Origin: Myxococcus sp. CA023
GTDB lineage: Bacteria; Myxococcota; Myxococcia; Myxococcales; Myxococcaceae
Direction of reading: 5' to 3'
Length of the DNA stretch: 64,000 nt
Assembly: GCF_010998615.1 (NCBI RefSeq)
Contig: NZ_JAAEAH010000004.1
Span: 119,569-183,568, forward strand
Each line of letters starts with the position of its first letter. The first letter of the stretch is position 1. The notes under the pieces are model-generated. The model did no database searches. It was not told where the DNA came from and saw only the letters and a list, made by a program, of their open reading frames with translations. The position numbers and the translations under genes were made by a program. This document shows positions 7,442 to 15,662 of this stretch, in pieces.

Positions 7442-7453
7442 AAGGCATGCCTT
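7442..7453. promoter_or_regulatory. 12-base palindrome, possible operator
   Basis: AAGGCATGCCTT is a perfect palindrome in the intergenic region before the GTG at 7562. A half-copy AAGGCAT recurs at 7482-7488, and three TCAAC units lie between them at about 7465-7479. A regulator site is possible. Confidence 0.3.
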
Positions 7454-7561
7454 GTTGCCTGGAATCAACTCAACTCAACGCAAGGCATCGAGATATCAGG
7501 ATTTTCATGAAGGGCGCTTCCTTGTGGGTGCACTTTTGGGGCATCCAAGGAGCTGAATCTC

Positions 7562-9421
7562 GTGAATGGTTTGAAACTAGCCGCTGGCAAGATTGCAATC
7601 GCGCTAGAGCTCCCCAGCGACGTGGACGGACACATTCTCTCAGCCCGCTTGCGCAACTACGGCGTCGACGCGAGTCTTATTGAAATGTTCGCCCGCCCGG
7701 AGTGCCCAACACGCTCGGGTGCAGTTGTCCTGGGGCTCAAGGGGCCTTGTGAAATCGCGGCCCGGGCCTATGCAGCCGCATCCGGCCGCAAGCTTGTAGT
7801 ACTCGACAATTCGACGCAAGCCATGGACATTTGGCTAGAATGTGAAGACTTCCCACCTTCGCTTCTCTTCTTCATTCCAGAGAATGAATTCGACCTTCGA
7901 CTGTGCCACGAGTTCATTCAATGGGCTGGGGAGCACGGTGTCGCTTCGGGCATCATGCCTGTCCCTGAGGACCCAACTCAAGCGATGCTCAAGGCCTGTC
8001 GCTTGATTGCCTTGGAGATTCGAGCGACGCCCTACCCTCATGGAGTCCTTACATTCAACGACTTTCCATCTACCTCCCACGATACCGGCTCATATTTCGG
8101 AAGTGCGCGCGCCGATGATTTCATCCATGCGATATCCGAAGGTGCGAATGCCCTTGTCTTGTCGGCACACGGCAACGGCGCGGATTTCAAGGTGGGGAAA
8201 CGCGTGCTTTGCGTACAGGCGGACGGGCTGGCTCCGGAACCAGGGCAGCCCGGCGAAACTTTTTTGCCCTGCCAGACAGGGGGGGCGTGCTTACGCGAGC
8301 CTACCCACGCCCGGGCCGAGTTCGTCGGTCCTGGCGCGCTCCGAGTCGCCGCTGTGGTCATGTTGAGTTGCTCCGGCATCGTACCGAAAGGCGGAGTCTT
8401 TGATGCCCGCTTTAGCTTCTCTGAAGCCCTTTTTCGAGGGGAGCATGTCCGTGGCGTGGTGGCGGCCTGTCGCTACATCGTGCTGACGCCCGATGCCTGC
8501 CTTGAAGCTGCCCGGCTTCTCCGAGCTGGCGCGAGTCTTGGTGAGCTCACCTTGAGCCTAAACAAACACTTCCACGCGGGATGCGAAGCGTACGTTTGTC
8601 TTGGCGATCCTGACTTCAGGCCATTTGCTCCAAACCAGGCTCATTCCGCCTCCCTCGTGGAGTCACGCTCAGAGGCCATCCCCTGTTCTTCACCTGGACG
8701 TTTAGAGGCGACTTCTCCCAAAGTCATTCCCGCGCTCACTAGCTACTTGAGCATCGCCGACTTCTTTCTTGCCCTCGACGTAGGGCCCGATCCTTCCGAA
8801 AAACACCGGGTGCTCATGGACGAACTGCGCGGCACGATTGCGACCGCGCTCCGCAACCTGGGCCTCCCCTCCAGCAGGCAACGACTGGCCCTGGATGCCC
8901 GAATTGCCCAAACGCTCGCGGGAACGCTCCCCGTCTACGACGCGCACTTGGCCCAGCCGCTCTTCTCCCACTACAAGCTTCTTCAGCAGCGCCCCGGCCC
9001 CAATTGTAGTGCCTGTGGAGGTCGCACCATAATCGGTGAGTACGCTGCGCTGTTGCATTGGGGATACTCCCGTAGGTTGATGACCTGTACAAACCACGGT
9101 GTCCTCACCGACCATCCCATTGGGACCGGCGGTGAGGATGTGGGCGCATCTCTGACGGTCGAGGCACACCACTTGCGAGTGACGCTGTCCCCCCCCACGG
9201 AACACCGCGTTCAAGGCATTGCAGTCAGCTATCGGTGCGGAGACGAGGCGGTCAAGGCTTCCGAATTGGATACCAAGGTGAGTCGCACCGGGGAGGTGAC
9301 CTTCACCGTTGAGCGCAAGGGGACGAATCGCGACTCCCGCGAAGTGGTCTATGTGGCGTTCTCACACCAGGGACACGCCGGTTACCTCTGCCTTCCAGTG
9401 ATGTCGCCAGGAGACGCATGA
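7562..9421 (+). CDS. Caspase-fold (CHAT/C25-like) peptidase with C-terminal Cys module
   Basis: A 619-residue protein. Around residues 195-350 it shows the hallmarks of clan CD cysteine peptidases: NALVLSAHGNG with a candidate catalytic His203, AAVVMLSCSG with candidate nucleophile Cys270, and the closing YVCLGDPDFRPF typical of CHAT and gingipain-like domains. Residues after about 400 hold a helical part, then a Cys-rich knuckle (CSACGG, later MTCTNHG) and a beta-rich tail. The next gene encodes a shorter paralogue of this tail. GTG 7562 follows AAGGAG by 9 bases, and its stop overlaps the next ATG. Release of a leader peptide is a plausible job given the adjacent small peptide gene, but unproven. 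Confidence 0.65.
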   Translation: MNGLKLAAGKIAIALELPSDVDGHILSARLRNYGVDASLIEMFARPECPTRSGAVVLGLKGPCEIAARAYAAASGRKLVVLDNSTQAMDIWLECEDFPPSLLFFIPENEFDLRLCHEFIQWAGEHGVASGIMPVPEDPTQAMLKACRLIALEIRATPYPHGVLTFNDFPSTSHDTGSYFGSARADDFIHAISEGANALVLSAHGNGADFKVGKRVLCVQADGLAPEPGQPGETFLPCQTGGACLREPTHARAEFVGPGALRVAAVVMLSCSGIVPKGGVFDARFSFSEALFRGEHVRGVVAACRYIVLTPDACLEAARLLRAGASLGELTLSLNKHFHAGCEAYVCLGDPDFRPFAPNQAHSASLVESRSEAIPCSSPGRLEATSPKVIPALTSYLSIADFFLALDVGPDPSEKHRVLMDELRGTIATALRNLGLPSSRQRLALDARIAQTLAGTLPVYDAHLAQPLFSHYKLLQQRPGPNCSACGGRTIIGEYAALLHWGYSRRLMTCTNHGVLTDHPIGTGGEDVGASLTVEAHHLRVTLSPPTEHRVQGIAVSYRCGDEAVKASELDTKVSRTGEVTFTVERKGTNRDSREVVYVAFSHQGHAGYLCLPVMSPGDA

Positions 9422-10329
9422 TGGGCACGTCTGGTAAGTCGCCCAATGAGGCCAATGAGAGTGCCGCCTGGCTGGCGCAGCGCTGCGCCAGTCGTACGGC
9501 GCAGGCCGCGGTGGTCCGCAGTGCGGTTGCCGATGGCATCGTCACTCCTGGGCCAGGCACACTTCTCGCCCGTGAACTCGACGCATCGGTGCTCGCACTT
9601 GCAGATGTCCTCTCCTTGAACGATGCCGGTGACGAGCAGCGCCGGGCAGCACTCCGTTCCGAGATGGCAAAGCTTGACCATCGCTATGGTGAGGTCTTGG
9701 TGCAGATCCTCCGCATCCGCGCCGGCTATGTCTATCCGTACATGAGTGGCATCGGTTCACCGCGGCCCGAGCGTGTCGCCAGTCTCCCGCATGCCTGCGG
9801 AGAACGCTTGTTCGCCGCGGAGGTCGAGAACACCATTTTTGGATGCGGTCATCGTGCGTTCTGGGTTTGTGCCAGTTGTGGACTCGTGGGTGAGAGCGAA
9901 GCGGGGTGCCCCCTTCCCGACGTCTTCTTCGAGGAGCATGCCGCGCGCCTCCAGGTAGATGGGGCAGTGCTCGGCGAGGGTGATGTATTCGTCGGAGTCG
10001 TCGTGGAGCCGTTCGGCTCCCTCCAGGCAGAGACTCTTCACGCCGGGACTGTGCCCCCATCGAGCCTACTCAATGGTTTCAAGTTTGACCTCCGTCCCGA
10101 CGTCACAAAGCACGGCCTTCGTGTTCTCGCGATTGCCCTGGTCTACGGCTGTGAATTCATGGTCATCCGCCAACCCATCAGAAGATATCGGAGTACAGGA
10201 AAATCAGTCTTGCCCCATGCGGAGATCACGTCCTCATCAAGAGGCCTGTTCCATTCCAGCCCTCGCACTCCGATACAAAACAGCTTAAGGCCTGCGAGCA
10301 AATTGAAGCGGGCGAAACATTGCACATGA
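9418..10329 (+). CDS. Cys-rich partner of the caspase-fold protein
   Basis: A 303-residue protein whose ATG overlaps the stop of the peptidase gene (ATGA), so translation is probably coupled. Its middle, CGERLFAAEVENTIFGCGH and then VCASCGLVGESEAGC, aligns by eye with the C-terminal Cys module of the preceding protein (CGGRTIIGEY...MTCTNHG), and a beta-rich segment follows in both. It lacks the His/Cys peptidase part. It is probably a duplicated substrate-recognition or metal-binding module. The last 60 residues are basic and low in complexity. I recognise no named family. Confidence 0.6.
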   Translation: MMGTSGKSPNEANESAAWLAQRCASRTAQAAVVRSAVADGIVTPGPGTLLARELDASVLALADVLSLNDAGDEQRRAALRSEMAKLDHRYGEVLVQILRIRAGYVYPYMSGIGSPRPERVASLPHACGERLFAAEVENTIFGCGHRAFWVCASCGLVGESEAGCPLPDVFFEEHAARLQVDGAVLGEGDVFVGVVVEPFGSLQAETLHAGTVPPSSLLNGFKFDLRPDVTKHGLRVLAIALVYGCEFMVIRQPIRRYRSTGKSVLPHAEITSSSRGLFHSSPRTPIQNSLRPASKLKRAKHCT

Positions 10330-10380
10330 GCAGGGCTTTTCTGTCGATACCGGCCACTGGTTGGCATCATGAGGACTGGG

Positions 10381-11499
10381 ATGGCAACAAACTTAAGTTC
10401 AATACCAAGGGACGCGGAAACCATGGCGCACGAGAAAGAACACTCACCACTCAAGGCCCAGCGGGATCCTCCACGCTCAAGGGCGCCTCGCCTCTCACCT
10501 CCGCGCAGTTGGGCCGATCCAGCGAACCATTTCTCGGAGGCATTGACCAACCCCTGGTATCGGCTCATCTGCGAACTGGTGGGTGACTTCTGCTATGCGA
10601 CATATCGCTTCTACCAGCAGCAGCATTTCGTGCCGGCCCTCCTGCCTATCACCAGCAATTCCATTTCCAGCCCAATGGGGCTTGGCAGCGACAGCCTCCC
10701 GGTCAAGATCGAGCTCTTTGGCAAGCACACTTACTTGGTTGATTCGATGCAGTTCCAGCTCGAGTACATGCTCCGGCATGGCCAGCACGGCGTATTCTAC
10801 ATCATGCCCACCTTCCGGGGGGAAGACCCGGACCACCGGCATCTCAACCAGTTCTTCCACTCGGAGGCAGAGTTGGTGGGTGGATTGGAAGACGTTATCG
10901 AACTGGTCGGAAGATATGTGGCTTGGTGCACGCGAAGTCTGCTTCAATCCCACGGGAAGGTGCTGGAAGCCCAGTTGGGCTCGGTAGCCCACCTTGAGCG
11001 GATGGTCGCGCTCAATGGCGACATTCCGCGTGTCACCTTCAAGGAAGCACGAAAGCTCCTGGGAGACGATCCGAGTAACTACAGCAAGCCCCTGCCGGGG
11101 CTCTGCACCATCTCCCCGGCAGGGGAAAAGCGCCTGATGGAATTATTTGGAGGAATTGTTTGGCTCACACACCTTCCCAGCCAGGTTGTGCCATTCTACC
11201 AAGCGGTCATGGCGGATGGTGAGTATGCGCTCTGTGCAGATCTGCTCTTTGGATTGGGAGAGGTGGTGGGTTGCGGCGAACGGCACCTTGGGTACGCCGA
11301 GACAATGGCTGCGCTCAGAACGCACCAAGTGGACCCAAATGATTACGACTGGTATCTAAGGATGAAGCGCGAGTATCCACTACGGACGGCCGGCTTCGGA
11401 CTCGGCATTGAGAGGTACCTGGCCTGGGTGCTCAGGCATGACGACGTCCGGGACATCCACCTCATCACTCGGATGAAGGGGTACGACTCGATACCCTAG
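10381..11499 (+). CDS. AsnRS-like class II synthetase catalytic core without anticodon domain
   Basis: A 372-residue protein aligned with the AspRS/AsnRS catalytic core. Motif 2 is TFRGEDPDHRHLNQFFHSEAE, where AsnRS has FRaE...RHL.EF...E. Motif 3 is GFGLGIERYLAWVL. The N-terminal OB-fold that binds the anticodon is absent, so this is unlikely to be a normal tRNA synthetase. Archaeal asparagine synthetase of the AsnRS-paralogue type has this layout, and stand-alone synthetase cores occur in antibiotic pathways, where they activate amino acids. It probably adenylates an amino acid or peptide carboxylate. ATG 10381 has GAGG six bases upstream; an in-frame ATG at 10369 is possible. It is the last plus-strand gene of the cluster. 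Confidence 0.8.
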   Translation: MATNLSSIPRDAETMAHEKEHSPLKAQRDPPRSRAPRLSPPRSWADPANHFSEALTNPWYRLICELVGDFCYATYRFYQQQHFVPALLPITSNSISSPMGLGSDSLPVKIELFGKHTYLVDSMQFQLEYMLRHGQHGVFYIMPTFRGEDPDHRHLNQFFHSEAELVGGLEDVIELVGRYVAWCTRSLLQSHGKVLEAQLGSVAHLERMVALNGDIPRVTFKEARKLLGDDPSNYSKPLPGLCTISPAGEKRLMELFGGIVWLTHLPSQVVPFYQAVMADGEYALCADLLFGLGEVVGCGERHLGYAETMAALRTHQVDPNDYDWYLRMKREYPLRTAGFGLGIERYLAWVLRHDDVRDIHLITRMKGYDSIP

Positions 11500-11537
11500 T
11501 GAGCGCTCTTTCGCCAAACACCGTCCAAGGTGCTCAC
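11499..11537. terminator. Weak inverted repeat between convergent genes
   Basis: GTGAGC (11499-11504) and GCTCAC (11532-11537) flank 27 bases in the short gap where the plus and minus cluster operons converge. The stem is short, so a terminator role is uncertain. Confidence 0.2.
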
Positions 11538-12076
11538 CCCCTCCAGTCACGAGCAAGGAGGCTATATACCGCCAAGTCCACGAAGCGGTCATACAACCGC
11601 TCCCCATCACGGCGAACACCCTCAAACTGAAAGCCCAATCGCTCTGGGATGGCGCGTGACCGGGTGTTTTCCACCGCAACGCGTATCTCCAACCGATTGA
11701 GGTCGAGATCGGTGAACGCATATTTGGTGAGTGCGCGCACCGCACGTGTCATCAATCCCTGCCCCTCATACCGACTTCCAAGCCAATACCCAATGGAAGA
11801 GGAGCGATGGGTCCTCTCAATGGCATGGAAGCCACAAATTCCCGCGAGCGCCCCATCGTATACGACACCAACGGTGAGAGAGGTGCAGCGCGAGAACTGC
11901 TCCAGCGTATGATGAATGAACCTGCGGGAGTCTTCCACCGTGAGAGTGGTGTCTACCCACGTGAGCCAGCGGCGCAGCTTGTCGCGGCTCTCATCAATCA
12001 GACTAAAAAGCGCTGGGGCGTGGTACGGCTCGAGCAGCCCCAACTCCAGTGTTTCGTCAACCGGCAGGCGGAACAT
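11534..12076 (-). CDS. RimJ/RimL-type GNAT acetyltransferase
   Basis: A 180-residue protein starting MFRLPVDETLELGLLEPYHA, typical of ribosomal-protein N-acetyltransferases. It has LRRWLTWVD, the acetyl-CoA-binding SRYEGQGLMTRAVRALTKYA and ENTRSRAIPERLGF. ATG 12076 is preferred because GGAG lies seven bases upstream and the family begins here; a longer frame would overlap the upstream gene. The C-terminal domain of MccE, which acetylates processed microcin C and detoxifies it, belongs to this RimL-like group. With an MccF-like peptidase in the same operon, self-protection is a good hypothesis. Last gene of the minus operon. Confidence 0.8.
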   Translation of the reverse strand: MFRLPVDETLELGLLEPYHAPALFSLIDESRDKLRRWLTWVDTTLTVEDSRRFIHHTLEQFSRCTSLTVGVVYDGALAGICGFHAIERTHRSSSIGYWLGSRYEGQGLMTRAVRALTKYAFTDLDLNRLEIRVAVENTRSRAIPERLGFQFEGVRRDGERLYDRFVDLAVYSLLARDWRG

Positions 12077-12138
12077 GTCTTCTCCAAGCAGCGAGCTCTC
12101 GCAAGCTGCGCGTGAAGTACGGTGAGTTTGTGGAAGGC

Positions 12139-13179
12139 TCAGGGCGCCCTCCAGGGCCGCCCGTGAAGGAACTGAAGCGGATTCTTGTGGAGCCATTGCT
12201 CGTGCAGGGAGGGCTCCAAGGACGCAAGCGCGCTACGGACGATGCCCACGTCCCGTGCGACCTCAGCACCATGCAGCGTGCCGTCAATCCATGTGATGAG
12301 GTTCCACGGCGTGTCCATTGCGAACAAGAAGGCTTGCGGCAACGTTTCCAGGATGCGTGCCAGCCGCACTGCCCGCTCGGACGGCCCGGTGCCGGGCATC
12401 GCATGGTCGCAGATCATGCTCCATGGCCCACAGTCCAGATACAGGTACTCGTTTTCCTGGATGCGATGGATGTTGTCGTGCAGGAAGCCTGCATGCGCCA
12501 CGTCAACGACCGCACGTGACCTGCGTGTTGCTACAAAGAGCGCATTGAAGAGTTCGCCGAAGTCGTCCTGCATTCCCGGCCGCGCGCAGTGAACCACCGT
12601 GGGCAACCCGCGAGAGGCGGCAAGGTCTAGGTAGCCCTGCTGGATGAATGTCGCAATTGAGGCTCCCTGCGCATAGGGATGCCACTTGAGGCCGCAAATG
12701 AATGGAAGCATGTCCTCATATGCGCGCTCGAAATCTTTTGCGGACTGACTGGGATCCACGAAAAGTACAGGCAGCGGCAAGCTTTGGGATTTCCCGTCGT
12801 CAATGTCGTGCAATGGCCTGGTCTGATGCGCCCCGCACGCAGCGACGATGAACCTGTTGCGAGTCCAATAAATGTCGCCATCTCGTCCCCCTTCAGCATC
12901 CAACCTCCGCCCTCGAGAGGATTCATAGATGGGCATGGCGAAGACAGCAGCGGCAAACAGCTTCGCGCCAGGAAGGAGGTCTCCCCAGTGGATCGTGCTA
13001 CACAACTCCGCCCATTGCGAGAGGGACTGTCGGTACTCCACCCGGCGTCCACTCGCGTGAACGAGGTGCTCGACGCCGATATGCTCGTGAACGCTGACGA
13101 CCGCACGAGTCTTCTGGAGCTTTTCCAGCAATTCGTTTCGCAGAAGACCAGCGGGCTGACCGGGATAGGCAGCAAACAC
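12139..13179 (-). CDS. Amidohydrolase-2-like TIM-barrel hydrolase
   Basis: A 346-residue protein with the metal-site pattern of the amidohydrolase superfamily: the strand-1 HxH in VVSVHEHIG, GLKWHPYA, a His in PTVVHCARPG, another in VVDVAHAGFLHDN, and the strand-8 Asp in FLFAMDTPW. Such enzymes hydrolyse or decarboxylate small molecules. It starts about 12 bases after the ProRS-like gene in the same operon and probably acts on a pathway intermediate or an amino-acid building block. The carboxylated-Lys position was not identified, so a mononuclear site is likely. Confidence 0.65.
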   Translation of the reverse strand: MFAAYPGQPAGLLRNELLEKLQKTRAVVSVHEHIGVEHLVHASGRRVEYRQSLSQWAELCSTIHWGDLLPGAKLFAAAVFAMPIYESSRGRRLDAEGGRDGDIYWTRNRFIVAACGAHQTRPLHDIDDGKSQSLPLPVLFVDPSQSAKDFERAYEDMLPFICGLKWHPYAQGASIATFIQQGYLDLAASRGLPTVVHCARPGMQDDFGELFNALFVATRRSRAVVDVAHAGFLHDNIHRIQENEYLYLDCGPWSMICDHAMPGTGPSERAVRLARILETLPQAFLFAMDTPWNLITWIDGTLHGAEVARDVGIVRSALASLEPSLHEQWLHKNPLQFLHGRPWRAP

Positions 13180-13191
13180 GCGAACACCCCT

Positions 13192-14589
13192 TTACTTCTC
13201 ACCGGAGTATTTGACTCCGAATAGAATGGTCTGGTTGGCCTTCGCGAAGCAGACGCCACAGCAAGCCGCAGGGCGCTCGGGCTCAAGCATTCGCCCTATG
13301 AGTTCTCCCGCAGGCTCTTGCTCCAGTCTGGCGATACACTCCTGCTCACCGCACAATCCCATGATGGCGGTCCGCCCCTCGGCCAGCAGCCCAGATAGGT
13401 GAGCGAACACTTCTACCTCCACGAGCTGTCCCCGCATTCGCTCGCGGTTAACGCGCCAGAGTTCCTCGTGTGCCTGCTCCAGCAACCCCGACGGATGCGA
13501 TAGGAACTGCTCTAGAGGAAGCTGCTTCACGGTCTTATCGGGACCCAGGCGCACAGAAGCGCGGTGCTCTTCCATCTCCCTGGGCCCTACAAGCAGGTGG
13601 GCTGGCGCACCAAGTGCTTGCGCGTACTCCTGCCGCGCCTGAAACGAGCGGGCGTCCATGAATGCTCTGGCTCGGACTCCCGCCTGGCCAAGCACTTCAA
13701 CGAGTCTCTCTGCCTCTCGGACGAGCAACACATCATCCGAGCGGGTTGGGAGCACGGCTACCTGGATGGGAGCCACCGCCGGGGCATGGATGGGCGCTCG
13801 TTCCCGGAAGCAGTGACCGAGCATCGCGAGCACCAACCTTCCGGAAAAAGCGAAGTTTGCCATTGCGGGATAGAGCCCATCGGGTGCACGGACATCGAAC
13901 ACCCGGCTGAAACGATCGCCAAGGTCGTAGATAGAGGTGAGCACGGTAATCCGGCCAGAGGGCATCACCGTAATTCCCTCCAACCGCCGGTGCGCATACT
14001 CGTTCAGACGCCTGTTGACCTTGACGCGCTCGACACCAATAACTGGCAGACAAAGCTGGGAGCAAAAGGCATAGGTCGCTCTATTGAGCGCGGCGAGCTC
14101 GCCGTTGACATCGCCAACGAGTGCTGCATGCGCCTCGAAGAAGGGCCAGACCACGCGCTCCTTCCACAGGGGCGCGGTCTTGCCTGTCTCATAGCGCCCT
14201 ACCGCCCTGACAGACTGGACGCGGTAGGGCATTGGACGGCCCTGCTTGCACCAATTCGAGAAGATAGCGCAAAGCTGGGCCTCAACGGTGGACTTGATGA
14301 TCTGCTCCCCATCACATGGGGCGGGGCGCGCCAAGTAGACCCGGTCGAGGAAACTCTTGATGTGCTCGGCTTGTCGCTGAAAGTCTTTGGTCGAGACGAA
14401 TGCCGGTAAACCTAGCTCTTCATACCCCAGACGTTCCAAGTGCTCTGCCGCGGTGCGGACGACTGCCCCGGCGAGACGATAGCCATGGGGAAACCATGTG
14501 CTGGCGCCACGGGTCGGATAGGTGGGATCCAGCAGTTCAGCCGCGACCATCCCGGTACTGCGCCATTCTTCGAAGCCCGGAGCGCTCAT
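13192..14589 (-). CDS. ProRS paralogue (archaeal/eukaryotic type)
   Basis: A 465-residue class II synthetase relative of the ProS type 3 group. N-terminal STWFPHGYRLAGAVVRTAAE matches the family opening. VRAVGRYETGKTAPLWKERV and then FEAHAA match motif 2 (VRYET.T.P..R, FEAHTA). PAVAPIQVAVLP leads into an anticodon-binding-like domain, and the protein ends in a Cys-containing zinc-like domain (CCGVCFAKANQTILFGVKYS). Several motif positions differ from true ProRS, so it may be a dedicated activating enzyme, or a resistant ProRS copy shielding the host from a ProRS inhibitor. It overlaps the upstream S66 gene by ATGA. Confidence 0.75.
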   Translation of the reverse strand: MSAPGFEEWRSTGMVAAELLDPTYPTRGASTWFPHGYRLAGAVVRTAAEHLERLGYEELGLPAFVSTKDFQRQAEHIKSFLDRVYLARPAPCDGEQIIKSTVEAQLCAIFSNWCKQGRPMPYRVQSVRAVGRYETGKTAPLWKERVVWPFFEAHAALVGDVNGELAALNRATYAFCSQLCLPVIGVERVKVNRRLNEYAHRRLEGITVMPSGRITVLTSIYDLGDRFSRVFDVRAPDGLYPAMANFAFSGRLVLAMLGHCFRERAPIHAPAVAPIQVAVLPTRSDDVLLVREAERLVEVLGQAGVRARAFMDARSFQARQEYAQALGAPAHLLVGPREMEEHRASVRLGPDKTVKQLPLEQFLSHPSGLLEQAHEELWRVNRERMRGQLVEVEVFAHLSGLLAEGRTAIMGLCGEQECIARLEQEPAGELIGRMLEPERPAACCGVCFAKANQTILFGVKYSGEK

Positions 14590-15662
14590 TCGACGCTCTT
14601 TTCAACAAGGGTGATCTCACAGTCAAGCGCGGCAGCGGAGATGGAGGCACGCGCGCCCAAGGGAAACGTGAGAATGGGATCGGTATGGCCCAGGTCGACG
14701 TCCGCGATGATGGGAAAGCCGTATCGCTCCGTCAGAGTCAGGACCACGTCCCGCAGGGTCACGCCTTCCACCGGAAAGGCATCGGGACAGCGACCAACAA
14801 TCATCCCCGTCACCCCCTCGAATGCGTTTGATTGGACCAGATGGGTCAACGATCGCTCCAGCTGCGGTAAGAAGGCTTCGCTTCCCGTTGCTTCCCACAA
14901 GAGGATGGCATCCTGGAACCGTGGCTCCCACGGCGTTCCAAGCAGACCATTGAGTGTGGCGAGGTTTCCTCCCATCAGGACGCCTTCGGCAGCGCCTTCG
15001 CGCCAAGCCTGCCAGCCTGAGGAGGGGCGAAGTGCGCGCCGGAGTTGAGATTGACTCCCAGCCCAATCAAGCCGCTCGGCGGTCCAGCCCGCCGGAGGCC
15101 GGAGTCTAAGTGGAACACGCTCTCCATGCACCACCGAACGAAACGCCTCAACGGTTTCCGCGAACGGTCCGCCCGGCTCCCCCCATTGCGGTAGTAGGGC
15201 CGGGCCATGCAAGGTGACCAAGCCACACATATGTTGGATTGCCATTAACAATATGCTGGCATCACTATAGCCACAATATATTTTCGGATGGGCGGCGAGA
15301 AGCTCCCAATCCAGGAAGGAGAGTATCCGATTGGAGTTGTAGCCTCCTACCGCCATCATGATTACGTGGATATCCGGTTCGAGCGCGAGGCGATGAAGTT
15401 CGCGGGCCGCAGCTTCGGGCGATAGAGCAGCATAGCCCTGTTTGGAATTGGCAGCGGGAGGAACCACGACACGGCAGTCCATCTCCTGGGCGAGCGAGCG
15501 GAGGGCAACCTCGGCACGAGCGGGATACTGCGCCAACGCAGGGGCAGATGGGCTGAAGATGGCAATGCAGCCACCATGAGGCGGCAGCGCGGGTGGCTTT
15601 CGCCTCGTGACGAAGAGGGACTGCCCGCGACGCCACTTATCGAGCTCTTCCCGGGCCGTCAT
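14586..15662 (-). CDS. S66 family serine peptidase, MccF/LD-carboxypeptidase-like
   Basis: A 358-residue protein. S66 hallmarks are the nucleophile elbow CGYSDASILL, the Glu in LLWEATGSE and the His in DVDLGHTDP. The family includes peptidoglycan LD-carboxypeptidases and MccF, which cuts the amide bond joining an amino acid to the nucleotide of microcin C and confers immunity. The start at 15662 overlaps the stop of the upstream gene (ATGA), and its own stop overlaps the next start, so it lies deep inside a coupled operon. Placement among synthetase-like genes favours the MccF-type role over cell-wall recycling. Confidence 0.85.
   Translation of the reverse strand: MTAREELDKWRRGQSLFVTRRKPPALPPHGGCIAIFSPSAPALAQYPARAEVALRSLAQEMDCRVVVPPAANSKQGYAALSPEAAARELHRLALEPDIHVIMMAVGGYNSNRILSFLDWELLAAHPKIYCGYSDASILLMAIQHMCGLVTLHGPALLPQWGEPGGPFAETVEAFRSVVHGERVPLRLRPPAGWTAERLDWAGSQSQLRRALRPSSGWQAWREGAAEGVLMGGNLATLNGLLGTPWEPRFQDAILLWEATGSEAFLPQLERSLTHLVQSNAFEGVTGMIVGRCPDAFPVEGVTLRDVVLTLTERYGFPIIADVDLGHTDPILTFPLGARASISAAALDCEITLVEKSVE

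Noticed and set aside
7507..7683. Short plus-strand frame starting MKGASLWVHFWG as a second peptide gene
   Set aside because: It overlaps the peptidase gene in another frame for most of its length and its ribosome site is weak.
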